Of a stretch of DNA of 64,000 nucleotides, positions 35,160 to 43,453 are shown in pieces. Every line of letters starts with the position of its first letter. Position 1 is the stretch's first letter. The notes under the pieces are model-generated. The model was not told where the DNA came from, searched no databases, and saw nothing but the letters and a program-made list of their open reading frames with translations. The stretch is from Priestia abyssalis (GTDB lineage: Bacteria; Bacillota; Bacilli; Bacillales; Bacillaceae_H). Location: NCBI RefSeq assembly GCF_002019595.1, contig NZ_KV917369.1, positions 3,488,624-3,552,623 on the forward strand. Reading direction: 5' to 3'. The position numbers were made by a program, and so were the translations under genes.

Positions 35160-36062
35160 ATGCAGAGAGAAACCAAGGAGAAATTTGGATTATTGTTGGG
35201 ATTAGTGGGTGTCATTTGTTTTAGCTTAACGCTCCCTTCTACAAGTATTGCAGTAGAGTATTTTGGGACTACGGTCGTCGGTTTAGGAAGAACAGTTGTT
35301 GCCGCTATTTTAGTAGCTGTGGTATTGATTGCTCGAAAAGAAAAACTGCCTTCTCCTCGCCAATTCAAAAGTCTACTTATGGTTGCTTTTGGTGCAGTTT
35401 TAGGATTTCCTCTCCTTACTTCTTGGGCAATGGAATCCTTGCCTGTTTCTCATGGCGCTGTGGAATTAGCCCTGTTACCATTAGCAACAGCCGGATTTGC
35501 TATGTTTAGAGCAGGTGAAATCCCTTCTCTCCAATTCTGGATTTCAAGTATAATCGGCTCTTTAGCTGTTATGATGTATGCACTTCATCTTGGATTCGGT
35601 CAATTACAATTTGCCGATTTAGCTTTACTAGCAGCCGTGCTTATACTTGGACTTAGTTACGCAGAAGGTGGGAAATTAGCAAAAGAATTAGGCAGTTGGC
35701 AAGTGATTGCTTGGGCAATTATGATCGGTGCTCCATTTTTCATTATTCCAGTTGGGCTAAACCTTACAACTGAAATGATCCATGCCCCAATACATGCTTG
35801 GGTTAGTTTTATCTATCTCGCAGTGGTTAGTCAATTTCTAGCCTATGTTGCTTGGTATAGCGGAATGGCTATGGGCGGAATCGCAAGAGTTAGTCAGGTT
35901 CAATACTTACAACCATTTTTAATGATTCTATTTGCAACAGTATTTCTAGATGAATCCATCACATTGTTCACCCTTGTAATAGCAGTGATTGTTGTTTTTT
36001 CTGTTATATTAGGCAAAAATGCTCCCGTATCAAAAAAAGGAGCTATATCAGAGAAACACTAA
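35160..36062 (+). CDS. EamA/DMT-family metabolite transporter
   Basis: The protein has 300 residues with ten predicted membrane segments in two EamA halves (about 10-140 and 155-290). Typical features are PSTSIAVEYFGTTVVGLGRTVVAAIL at the start and VSQVQYLQPFLMILFATVFLDESIT near the end. The family exports amino acids, purines or other metabolites; the substrate is unknown. It is transcribed away from the MocR gene, which probably regulates it. Confidence 0.85.
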   Translation: MQRETKEKFGLLLGLVGVICFSLTLPSTSIAVEYFGTTVVGLGRTVVAAILVAVVLIARKEKLPSPRQFKSLLMVAFGAVLGFPLLTSWAMESLPVSHGAVELALLPLATAGFAMFRAGEIPSLQFWISSIIGSLAVMMYALHLGFGQLQFADLALLAAVLILGLSYAEGGKLAKELGSWQVIAWAIMIGAPFFIIPVGLNLTTEMIHAPIHAWVSFIYLAVVSQFLAYVAWYSGMAMGGIARVSQVQYLQPFLMILFATVFLDESITLFTLVIAVIVVFSVILGKNAPVSKKGAISEKH

Positions 36063-36187
36063 CTGCTATGGACATTTTGCTCGTCCTAATCCTCAGTGAA
36101 AAGATGTCAAAACTCCATCCTGGTATGAGACGAACAAAGCAGTTCCATCATGGAATTATATGACTTTTCATGTTTATGGAGAAGTGT

Positions 36188-37066
36188 TTACATTAAAACA
36201 CTTCTCTCATCACTAAACATTTCTATGAATTTTATTAAAGATGTAGGCATAAATGTATCTTTTCGGTAGATGAATACTGTTCTTACCTTTCCATATGGGC
36301 CCGGAATTGGATGATATCTAATGTTTCCATCTTCTACGTGCTTTTGGATGACAGAAATAGGGAGCAGGCTGACGCCTAGACCAGCAGATACACAGCCAAG
36401 GATTGCTTCAAGTGTGCCAAATTCCATAATTTTATTAGGAAATACCCCCTCCTGGTGCATCCATTGCTCGAGTTTTACCCGATAGGAACATCCAGTACGA
36501 AATACAAGCAGAGTCCGAGTCTTAATATCTTTGATAGATGACAAAGACGGATGAGTCGTATTTGTGATAAGCACCAATTCCTCTTCTATTACTGTTTTCT
36601 GAATCAGTTCAGGGTGATCAATAGGCCCGGCTACAAATGCTCCATCTAATTCATAATTAAGAACTCCTTGGATATTTTGTTCCGTTGGCCCTGTTTTTAA
36701 AGTTAGGTCTACTTCGGGATAATCGTGATGGTATTTTGTAAGTAGTGACGGCAAGCGAACTGCAGCAGTTGTTTCCATAGATCCTATAATCAAAGGGCCT
36801 TTTGGTGTCTGGTCATCTTTCATCACTTTACTAGTTTCTTCTATAAGTTGAAAAATTTTTTCAGCGTATGTCAGTAACAAATTCCCTTTGGCTGTTAAGA
36901 TAATGCCACGATTATGTCGATAAAACAGAGTTGTTTGAAGTTGAGTTTCCAACTGCTGAATTTTAGTAGTGATATTTGATTGTGCATAATTTAGCTCCCG
37001 TGCTGCCCCTGAAATACTCCCCATTTCGGCAACGGACTGAAAAACCTTTAAGGCATGTAAATCCAT
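36188..37066 (-). CDS. LysR-family transcriptional regulator
   Basis: The protein has 292 residues. The N-terminal winged helix is standard ([59 protein letters not shown]). An effector-binding domain follows from about 90. It is divergent from an MFS gene of the YbfB/YjiJ type that is followed by a tautomerase gene; LysR regulators usually control such divergent genes. The start is ATG 37066 after AAAGGGAG. Confidence 0.9.
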   Translation of the reverse strand: MDLHALKVFQSVAEMGSISGAARELNYAQSNITTKIQQLETQLQTTLFYRHNRGIILTAKGNLLLTYAEKIFQLIEETSKVMKDDQTPKGPLIIGSMETTAAVRLPSLLTKYHHDYPEVDLTLKTGPTEQNIQGVLNYELDGAFVAGPIDHPELIQKTVIEEELVLITNTTHPSLSSIKDIKTRTLLVFRTGCSYRVKLEQWMHQEGVFPNKIMEFGTLEAILGCVSAGLGVSLLPISVIQKHVEDGNIRYHPIPGPYGKVRTVFIYRKDTFMPTSLIKFIEMFSDERSVLM

Positions 37067-37205
37067 AAGACATCTCCCTTTGTTTGTGTATCGTTTTTTT
37101 TGCTATCTCAATAACAGATGGCAAGTATCTATTTTCTGTATTATACCATATAGCAAAAAAAGGGATATGATACATATAGGTTAATCTTTCAAAGGAGTTG
37201 AGGGT

Positions 37206-38405
37206 TTGACTAAACATTCATTTCTCTTTTTAATAGGAGGAATATTGTCTTTAATCATTGCTATGGGAATTGGGAGGTTTGCCTATACCCCCATTCTTCC
37301 AATCATGCAAAATGATCTCTCTTTTTCAGATGCAATAGCCGGTTACCTTGCCACCAGCAATTACGCAGGATATTTGCTTGGAGCAATTTTAGCAGGGGTC
37401 ATCCCTTTGAGGCAGCACAGAACGCTTTCCTTGAGATTAAGTCTGACCATCAGTATCTTAACCACTGCCTGTATGGGTCTATCTCATTCTTATTTAATTT
37501 GGTATGTACTTCGTTTTCTTTCTGGAATCGCCAGTGCCTTTGTGTTTGTTTTAGCCTCCAGCATCGTGTTAGATAAACTCGCTGCCAGAGACCAGACAAA
37601 TTGGTCCGGCTTTTTCTACGGAGGAGTAGGGCTTGGAATCTTTTTTACCGGCTTGATTATTCCGGGTTTAAACCAATCATTTAAGTGGGAAGGCGCTTGG
37701 ATAGGATTGGCTGTCGCAAGTGTAATCTTTGCTTTCTTAGTATGGATCTGGCTCAAAGATGCCCCCCTCATTCGCGGGCGAAAGATTAAACAAGAAATTT
37801 CCACACAGGTACCTCCAGTCAAATGGCTCCCTTGGCTGATTGCAGCCTACGGCTTGGAAGGATTAGGTTACATCGTCACGGGTACGTTTATCGTATCCAT
37901 TGCTGAAAAGACCTCAAACTTTAGTGGCGATGCTACCTTCGTTTGGATGGTGGTAGGGTTGGCGGCTGTTCCATCATGTATCACCTGGTCATCTCTGGCT
38001 AAAAAATGGGGATACGTTAAGTCTTTAGTGTTTGCAATGACTATACAGTCCGTCGGTATTGCGATGCCTGTGTTCTGGATGTCCCAAACCGGTCTGGTAA
38101 TAAGTGCATTATTATTTGGAGCCACCTTTATGGGGATTACTACACTTGCCACAACATTGGCACGCCAAATGAGTCCATCCAATAGCAGTCGGATCATTGG
38201 CCATCTTACAGCTATCTATGCTGTTGGCCAAATGATTGGACCAACAATTGCGGGGATTTTATCATCATTCACCCGTGATTATAATGCTGCTTTAATAGGA
38301 GCAGCAAGTGTAGTATTAATTGGTGCATGCTTGCTTTTAAAAGGCATTCAATTTGAGAAGAAGCCCAACATAGAAAATGCACCCATGAATTACAAAAAAT
38401 TATAA
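37206..38405 (+). CDS. YbfB/YjiJ-family MFS transporter
   Basis: The protein has 399 residues and twelve predicted membrane segments. The start MTKHSFLFLIGGILSLIIAMGIGRFAYTPILPIM is the signature of the YbfB/YjiJ group. The start codon is TTG 37206 after AAAGGAG. It is divergent from the LysR gene and lies 22 bases before a 4-oxalocrotonate-tautomerase-like gene. The substrate is unknown; the neighbours hint at an aromatic or keto acid. Confidence 0.85.
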   Translation: MTKHSFLFLIGGILSLIIAMGIGRFAYTPILPIMQNDLSFSDAIAGYLATSNYAGYLLGAILAGVIPLRQHRTLSLRLSLTISILTTACMGLSHSYLIWYVLRFLSGIASAFVFVLASSIVLDKLAARDQTNWSGFFYGGVGLGIFFTGLIIPGLNQSFKWEGAWIGLAVASVIFAFLVWIWLKDAPLIRGRKIKQEISTQVPPVKWLPWLIAAYGLEGLGYIVTGTFIVSIAEKTSNFSGDATFVWMVVGLAAVPSCITWSSLAKKWGYVKSLVFAMTIQSVGIAMPVFWMSQTGLVISALLFGATFMGITTLATTLARQMSPSNSSRIIGHLTAIYAVGQMIGPTIAGILSSFTRDYNAALIGAASVVLIGACLLLKGIQFEKKPNIENAPMNYKKL

Positions 38406-38427
38406 AAAATGAAAAGAGGTCATTGTT

Positions 38428-38631
38428 ATGCCATATGTAAATATCAAAATCACAAATGAAAATGTAACTCAAGAAAAGAAAGCATTACTTATTAAAGGAG
38501 CAACACAGTTACTAGTCGACGTGCTCGGTAAAAACCCTAATACAACGGTTGTAGTAATTGATGAGGTTAATACTGATAACTGGGGGATTGCGGGAGAAAC
38601 AATAACGGTTCGCAGAAAAAATGGACAGTAA
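38428..38631 (+). CDS. 4-oxalocrotonate tautomerase-family protein
   Basis: The protein has 67 residues, near the family's usual 62. Pro2 (PYVNIKIT) becomes the catalytic N-terminal proline after Met removal. The beta-alpha-beta fold follows (ENVTQEKKALLIKGATQLLVDVLGKNPNTTVVVIDEV). Family members interconvert unsaturated keto acids or dehalogenate substrates. It is probably co-transcribed with the MFS gene in front. Confidence 0.88.
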   Translation: MPYVNIKITNENVTQEKKALLIKGATQLLVDVLGKNPNTTVVVIDEVNTDNWGIAGETITVRRKNGQ

Positions 38632-38657
38632 TCATATCGGCAGTTCTTTTGAAAAAC

Positions 38658-38696
38658 ACTCGTTGTTGATTACATATATTGTAATCAACAACGAGT
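38658..38696 (-). terminator. Terminator between convergent genes
   Basis: ACTCGTTGTTGATTAC and its exact complement form 16 pairs around ATATATT. On the minus strand GTTTTTC follows, so it best ends the MarR gene, and it may also stop readthrough from the plus strand. Confidence 0.75.
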
Positions 38697-38733
38697 ATGA
38701 GAATTTAAATATCGATCCATTATGTTGTATTTA

Positions 38734-39183
38734 TTATCGTAAATTTTGTGCACCTATTCCAATTCTCTTTAATAAATCAATTAACTGCTCTTTCTCTTCG
38801 TTAGTAATGAATGAAATATTTTCTGAGATCGTTGCAACGTGCTTTGGGAAAATCTCGTCAAAAAGTGCTCTTCCTTTTTCCGTTAGGACGACATTAGAAG
38901 CCCTTCTATCATTAGGGTTTGGTTGTCTTTCTACAAGCCCTTTCTTTTCCAACTTATCTACGACATAGGTGATACTTCCACTTGGAATAGAGAACGCCTC
39001 ACTGATCTTTTGGACAGGATGCGGACCTTTACTGTAAAGCAATTCAAGAATCATAAAATTTTCCTTACTAATATTATGACTTTCAATATCTTTCAGTATG
39101 TTTTCAGCAACAGCTTGGAAAGCTTTCATCCAAACACGAAACAATCTCAAATCCAACTGACTTTGTTCATCTCCTTGATACAT
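38734..39183 (-). CDS. MarR-family regulator (MhqR-like)
   Basis: The protein has 149 residues. The winged helix lies at about 45-110 (HPVQKISEAFSIPSGSITYVVDKLEKKGLVERQPNPNDRRASNVVLTEKG) between dimerising helices. The sequence resembles MhqR of Bacillus, which senses quinones; this is from memory. It lies downstream of pirin and DoxX genes on the same strand, and palindromes upstream of doxX fit MarR operators. Confidence 0.85.
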   Translation of the reverse strand: MYQGDEQSQLDLRLFRVWMKAFQAVAENILKDIESHNISKENFMILELLYSKGPHPVQKISEAFSIPSGSITYVVDKLEKKGLVERQPNPNDRRASNVVLTEKGRALFDEIFPKHVATISENISFITNEEKEQLIDLLKRIGIGAQNLR

Positions 39184-39227
39184 TCATCGAACCTCCTATT
39201 ACAATAATTTTAAACATTCAATTTAAG

Positions 39228-39995
39228 TTATCTTGGTTTTCTGTATAAAGGGTACTCAACTTCGGTTGGAACTTCAATTAGGAAAATTCTAAGGTCTTTA
39301 TCCAAAGCTTGAAAGGCTACTTCCCCACCAATCTCTGATTGAACGATAACAAAATCCTTATGTTCAAAATGAGTCGGTTGATTTGTATCGAATGTAAACA
39401 ATCCATCCCCTCTGATGGCTAAGCCCGCTAATGTCCGGTTTGGAGCAAGACTATGGGTATATACCGTTCCATTTGGAATGCCGATATCCCACATCCCTGC
39501 ATCTGTCACGATTTTCATGGGTGAATCGTTTCCCAGTATGGTCTTAATCGTCACTCCTTCTTCACCTATTACGGAAAAATCCTCTGAATTGTATTGTAAG
39601 TAAGTTGGTGTTCGTTTTATTGCTTGGCTTAAATGTGGTTCAAACCAAATTTGAAACATTTCAGATGGTTCTTTAAATGCTTCTGCATGATACACACCAG
39701 AGCCTGTTTGCATGAGCTGAGTTCCACCTTCTTCTACAACACTTACTGTACCAAGTGTATCACGATGATAAGCCTTACCCTTAATTACATAAGTGATGAT
39801 TTCAAAACCTTGATGAGGATGCAGACCAATTTCCGCAGGTTCCTGAGAGTGTCCCCAAGCCCAGTAAAATAATGGTCCTAGCCGATTTATTAGTGATCCT
39901 TCTCCAGAAAAGCCAATCGGTTTTTGCTCTTTTATTTTACCGCCATCGAACTGCCCGTTCGCTTGGTCCTGTGGTTTAATGATTTTAACTTCCAT
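39228..39995 (-). CDS. Pirin-family protein (quercetinase-like bicupin)
   Basis: The protein has 255 residues. The N-terminal cupin has the metal motif HPHQGFEIITYVIKGKAYHRDTLG (His, His, His with a later Glu in VYHAEAF). The C-terminal half is a degenerate cupin. Bacterial pirins are iron proteins and some have quercetin dioxygenase activity; others protect against electrophiles. The gene lies between doxX and the MarR gene on the same strand. Confidence 0.88.
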   Translation of the reverse strand: MEVKIIKPQDQANGQFDGGKIKEQKPIGFSGEGSLINRLGPLFYWAWGHSQEPAEIGLHPHQGFEIITYVIKGKAYHRDTLGTVSVVEEGGTQLMQTGSGVYHAEAFKEPSEMFQIWFEPHLSQAIKRTPTYLQYNSEDFSVIGEEGVTIKTILGNDSPMKIVTDAGMWDIGIPNGTVYTHSLAPNRTLAGLAIRGDGLFTFDTNQPTHFEHKDFVIVQSEIGGEVAFQALDKDLRIFLIEVPTEVEYPLYRKPR

Positions 39996-40025
39996 TTATA
40001 TCCCTCCTATAAGTTGATGGGGTAT

Positions 40026-40382
40026 TTAACCTAGTAAAAATTCAAAGTTTATCAGTAACACTACCAATCCTAAAATTAATAAAATGATTGGCATCATCAT
40101 TTGTTGTGCAGTATCTTTCATTTTAATATGAGTAAATATAGCCCCAATCATTGTGGCTGCAATGATTAATCCACCCCAAGCAGCCAGTGTTTTATTCCAA
40201 ATACCCGCCATAACTAAAACCGCCGATATGACTTCTATCATTCCTGTAAATACTCTAAACCATCCTGGATACCCATAATGCTTAAATCCTTCCACCATTT
40301 GCTTTGATCCGAACTTCATAAATCCAAACATTAGGAATCCTAATCCTAATAGAACTTGAAGAATAATTGATAAAACACTCAT
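40026..40382 (-). CDS. DoxX-family membrane protein
   Basis: The protein has 118 residues with four membrane segments. The opening VLSIILQVLLGLGFLMFGFMKFGSKQMVEGFKHYGYPGWFRVFTGMIEVISAVLVMAG is the DoxX pattern. It is the first gene of the operon with pirin and is preceded by palindromic operators. Related MhqP-like proteins belong to quinone-resistance regulons. Confidence 0.85.
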   Translation of the reverse strand: MSVLSIILQVLLGLGFLMFGFMKFGSKQMVEGFKHYGYPGWFRVFTGMIEVISAVLVMAGIWNKTLAAWGGLIIAATMIGAIFTHIKMKDTAQQMMMPIILLILGLVVLLINFEFLLG

Positions 40383-40428
40383 TAATTCCCTCTCCCTTTA
40401 CCCTAATATTATTTATTATTAAATTATT

Positions 40429-40469
40429 TATCCTAATAATAGGATGAACATATCCTAACATTAGGATAT
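40429..40469. promoter_or_regulatory. Two MarR-type operators upstream of doxX
   Basis: ATATCCTAACATTAGGATAT (40450-40469) is a perfect 20-base palindrome. TATCCTAATAATAGGATG (40429-40446) is a second, less perfect copy. They share TATCCTAA and its complement. They lie 45-85 bases upstream of doxX and fit the MarR protein encoded in the same cluster. Confidence 0.7.
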
Positions 40470-40489
40470 GTTTTATGTCAACAAAAAAA

Positions 40490-40515
40490 GCAACCCAATT
40501 TAGTTATTGAGTTGC
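40490..40515 (-). terminator. Terminator of the 40597-41136 gene
   Basis: GCAACTCAA and TTGGGTTGC (minus strand) pair with one mismatch and are followed by TTTTTTTG. Confidence 0.75.
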
Positions 40516-40596
40516 CCAAAGTTTTTTTACTTCTCGTAAGGTATATTGTCATGAAAACTAATTTTGTTAGTTTTAGCAGAAATTAAAACCACATGT

Positions 40597-41136
40597 TTAA
40601 AGATGGTTAAGCTGTTTCATTTTAATACAATCTATAATGATCTTTACAACAGCACCTATCACAAATAAAACAAGCAATGAGTAAAAGTAAGTCCAATTAT
40701 GTAATTTATAGATGTCAAGATAAACAAAAATTGGCTGAACAATAAAAGAAATGATAAACGAAACCATAAAATCAGCAATCAGGAAAAATTTCCACTTACT
40801 AAACATCTGATACATTAAGGCCATAATACTAGGAACAATAATAAATTCTACTGAAGTAAGTGGTGCAAGAAACTGAAGTAACTGATGAGGATAACTCCAT
40901 AATTGGAAGTATTCTCCAATATCATCAAAAATACTAACGATTACAAAACTAATCATAAATGCAAGTGTAATGAGTAAAATCCTTTGTCGATCTATAAACA
41001 GAAGAAATAAGAGGAGGAAGATAACATTTAAGATTAAGATGATCCACCACTGAAAACTGAATAAAGCATGATGAATCCAATAGTCCATTTCAATTTGATG
41101 TAATGTACTGGTTATTTTTTTCATTTCTTTAATCAT
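40597..41136 (-). CDS. CBO0543-like membrane protein, unknown function
   Basis: The protein has 179 residues and about five membrane segments from residue 30. The features (WWIILILNVIFLLLFLLFIDRQRIL, then DDIGEYFQLWSYPHQLLQFLAPLTSVEFIIVPSIMALMYQ, and WKFFLIADF) resemble the CBO0543 family of firmicute membrane proteins, which has no known role. The start is ATG 41136 after AAGGAGGG. It is monocistronic. Confidence 0.65.
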   Translation of the reverse strand: MIKEMKKITSTLHQIEMDYWIHHALFSFQWWIILILNVIFLLLFLLFIDRQRILLITLAFMISFVIVSIFDDIGEYFQLWSYPHQLLQFLAPLTSVEFIIVPSIMALMYQMFSKWKFFLIADFMVSFIISFIVQPIFVYLDIYKLHNWTYFYSLLVLFVIGAVVKIIIDCIKMKQLNHL

Positions 41137-41160
41137 TTAATCCCTCCTTGGCAGTAAGTA

Positions 41161-41470
41161 TCTCCTGAAACAATCGTATTAATACGCCCCGCTTTTATCA
41201 TTTTAGGCGAGAAGACTCCGACTTCCATTTTGTGCAGGGTGGTTGTGACAGGAAAAACGTCTTTCACGTAAAATTTTCAACGTTCAGTCGCCCCGCACGT
41301 ATCGAAGTAGCGAAAACCAAGCAGAGTAGAACGTGCGGTGAGTTCAACGCACAAGATTCTAAAAAGTGTTCACCGTAGGGACTACGGGTAGAGCCTGCTC
41401 CCAACCAAAACGAACGAGTTGTTTTAATGTCTCATGATTCGTGCCTCCAAAGATTTTTCCTGAATAGGTG
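41161..41470. other. Structured, gene-free segment that looks like a mobile-element remnant
   Basis: This segment is less AT-rich than its surroundings. CCGCACGT (41293-41300) pairs with ACGTGCGG (41331-41338), and CCGTA (41373-41377) with TACGG (41383-41387). The motif GGCGAGAAGACTCC (41203-41216) resembles sequence near the ends of IS200/IS605 tnpB-type elements, as I recall it. A minus-strand open stretch ending at 41360 encodes GGTNHETLKQLVRFGWEQAL, which I cannot assign. No transposase remains. Confidence 0.3.
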
Positions 41471-41480
41471 TAAGTCTTGC

Positions 41481-41699
41481 TTATTGGGTGTCTTCATCAC
41501 TTCGGCATTCTAAAATATCTCCGGGTTGACATTCTAAAGCCTTACAAATCGCTTCTAAAGTTGATAATCGAATCGCCTTTGCCTTTCCATTTTTCAATAT
41601 AGAAAGATTAGCCATCGTTATTCCAACCCTCTCCGAAAGTTCTGTCACGCTCATTTTCCTTTTAGCCAGCATCACATCAATATTGATTATAATTGCCAT
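41481..41699 (-). CDS. Small XRE/Cro-type helix-turn-helix protein (YozG-like)
   Basis: The protein has 72 residues from ATG 41699, which has GAGGTG 6 bases upstream; GTG 41708 is inside that site. It is almost only a helix-turn-helix (MSVTELSERVGITMANLSILKNGKAKAIRLSTLEAICKALECQPGDILE). It follows the DUF2975 membrane protein gene by 10 bases. This pairing is the YoaS/YozG arrangement of Bacillus; its role is unknown. Confidence 0.85.
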   Translation of the reverse strand: MAIIINIDVMLAKRKMSVTELSERVGITMANLSILKNGKAKAIRLSTLEAICKALECQPGDILECRSDEDTQ

Positions 41700-41709
41700 T
41701 GTTTCCACC

Positions 41710-42186
41710 TCACACCGTTAAATCATTTTCTGATTTTATATCTATCGCCTCTTTTAAAAGCTTTTGAAGAACAGCAGCGAATACTGCGATTACCATTGAG
41801 GCAAAGATAGGGACCATTCCAATTATTATGAGACCTGGGGCATCGTCTAGATCTGCTACGAGATAAACGAACGGCATCATTAACACATACAAACCACTGA
41901 TTGTCATTGCACAGAATTTGATATTCTTTAGAGCTTTAACAGAAATTTGTGAGAAAGCTTTGTTCTTGTCAATATAACTTAAAAGTCTAAAAGCCTGATA
42001 CAATGCAGCGAAAAACGGTATAGCTGATACATACATACCTATTAAAATGGGATATAGTATATAGGCATAATCTGGATTTACTGGATTATTAGCTAACCAA
42101 GGCAACCCGAATATACATAAAGCAACAATTGGAGTTCCAATAAGAATAACAGCTATCTTTAAAAATAGTGTTGTTCCTCGTTTCAT
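41710..42186 (-). CDS. DUF2975-family membrane protein (YoaS-like)
   Basis: The protein has 158 residues from ATG 42186, with GAGGTG 6 bases upstream. It has four membrane segments at about 9-29, 44-64, 92-115 and 118-143. The loop after the second segment (QAFRLLSYIDKNKAFSQISVKALKNIKFCAM) is the DUF2975 signature. It is co-transcribed with the small XRE regulator that follows, so the pair may form a membrane-linked regulatory unit. Confidence 0.82.
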   Translation of the reverse strand: MKRGTTLFLKIAVILIGTPIVALCIFGLPWLANNPVNPDYAYILYPILIGMYVSAIPFFAALYQAFRLLSYIDKNKAFSQISVKALKNIKFCAMTISGLYVLMMPFVYLVADLDDAPGLIIIGMVPIFASMVIAVFAAVLQKLLKEAIDIKSENDLTV

Positions 42187-42458
42187 AAAAAGCACCTCAT
42201 TTATTTATTGTCAATTTGAATTTAACACATAATTTATTGTTTTATAATGAAAAGATATTGATTTAAATTACTTTATTATTGTTATAGAAGTATCCTTTTA
42301 ATTTTAGGCAAGATAAAAAGCATTCCTCATTACAAAGAAATGCTCTATAAACTTAAAACTATTCGATTGATAAATTGTTTAACTAACCTCCAGCTAGCTA
42401 AAGTACATTACTAGACAAACTTTTCAGCGATATTAACATAAATATCCCATTAAAAACC

Positions 42459-42489
42459 CACCTCACCTTTAAGAACTAGAGGTGAGGTG
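42459..42489 (-). terminator. Terminator of the DUF192 gene
   Basis: CACCTCACCT and AGGTGAGGTG pair perfectly over 10 bases; on the minus strand GGTTTTTAA follows. Confidence 0.85.
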
Positions 42490-42492
42490 AAT

Positions 42493-42879
42493 TCAATCAA
42501 ACTTTACAAGATCGCCTTCTTGGATTTGATTCTTTTCAAACCATCCAAGATTCACTTCAAGTGCATAGTGATAAAAAAGTCCTGGATTATAGGTAGCACA
42601 TTTATCCTTTTTACAAGGCTCCATATCAAGTATTTTTAGAATTTTTCCATCTGGATCAAGAAAAGCAATAGATAAAGGAATTAATGTGTTTTTCATCCAA
42701 AAGCCACCATATATTTTTTTTGAGAACACAAATAACATCCCCTCGTTTTCGGGTAATTTTCCAACAAACATTAAGCCCTTTTCTCTTTTTCCTTGAGTAT
42801 CTGCAACTTGAACGGTTAATCTAGTTTCCCTGTTTCCACTGAGTATTTTTATCATTTTTGTTTTTATTTTGTTTTTCAT
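42493..42879 (-). CDS. DUF192-family (UPF0127) protein
   Basis: The protein has 128 residues from ATG 42879, with AAGGTGAG upstream. The DUF192 core is clear: VQVADTQGKREKGLMFVGKLPENEGMLFVF, then GGFWMKNTLIPLSIAFLDPDGKILKILDMEPCKK, then YALEVNLGWFEKNQIQEGD. No signal peptide is obvious. The function of the family is not established. The gene is alone and has its own terminator. Confidence 0.85.
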   Translation of the reverse strand: MKNKIKTKMIKILSGNRETRLTVQVADTQGKREKGLMFVGKLPENEGMLFVFSKKIYGGFWMKNTLIPLSIAFLDPDGKILKILDMEPCKKDKCATYNPGLFYHYALEVNLGWFEKNQIQEGDLVKFD

Positions 42880-43160
42880 GTTCACTCACCTTCGAATATT
42901 ATTATAAACAGGAAAGAAATTTGATATCTTTAAAAAGAAGTTCATGAGATTGAAATTTCCTTTTTTCGAAAAGTGTCTTTTCCCCTCATAAATAAAAAGG
43001 AAGAAAGTTGAAGAAAAAATAACTAGATTGCATCTGTTTTGGGATCAGTCATTTGAGCCGCTATAATGATGGAATTTTGGCGAAAATAAAAAGTTCCCAA
43101 CAAGTTTACCCTATTGGGACGTTTGCTTATTAAGTTAACGGAAGAAGTTGTCTGAGGAGT

Positions 43161-43192
43161 AACCTTTAATACTTGTGAAAGGTTATTATTTT
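43161..43192 (+). terminator. Orphan plus-strand terminator
   Basis: AACCTTT (43161-43167) pairs with AAAGGTT (43178-43184), followed by ATTATTTTTTTA. No plus-strand gene lies upstream, so it is probably left over from a lost gene. Confidence 0.5.
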
Positions 43193-43325
43193 TTTACGTC
43201 TTTCGACTTTATATTTATATGAATTTGTCTGGTTTTTGTTTGGGCATTCTCCTTCATTTTCTTCGATATCTTTTGGGTTAAAATGATTTGTTTAGATATC
43301 GAAATATGTTTTTCGCTTGCTTATG

Positions 43326-43388
43326 TTCATTGTATTTGTACTTGCTTTCGGTTTGTCAGCATACGAAACGGTCTTTAGCCTATTTTCT
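43326..43388 (+). pseudogene. Fragment of an MFS drug-efflux gene
   Basis: The 63 bases encode FIVFVLAFGLSAYETVFSLFS in frame, matching residues of the intact MFS gene (nucleotides 25608-25669) with six nucleotide differences. All six are synonymous third-position changes. The flanks do not continue the match. It is the remnant of a paralogue, not of a fresh copy of the intact gene. Confidence 0.75.
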
Positions 43389-43414
43389 AAATGGATCTAT
43401 ATAACAAATAAAAT

Positions 43415-43447
43415 AAGACCCGCCAGCATGTAAACTGAACGAGTCTT
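43415..43447 (-). terminator. Terminator of the pectate lyase gene
   Basis: AAGACTCG and CGGGTCTT (minus strand) pair with one mismatch, followed by ATTTTATTT. It lies just past the stop codon. Confidence 0.6.
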
Positions 43448-43453
43448 CAGATA

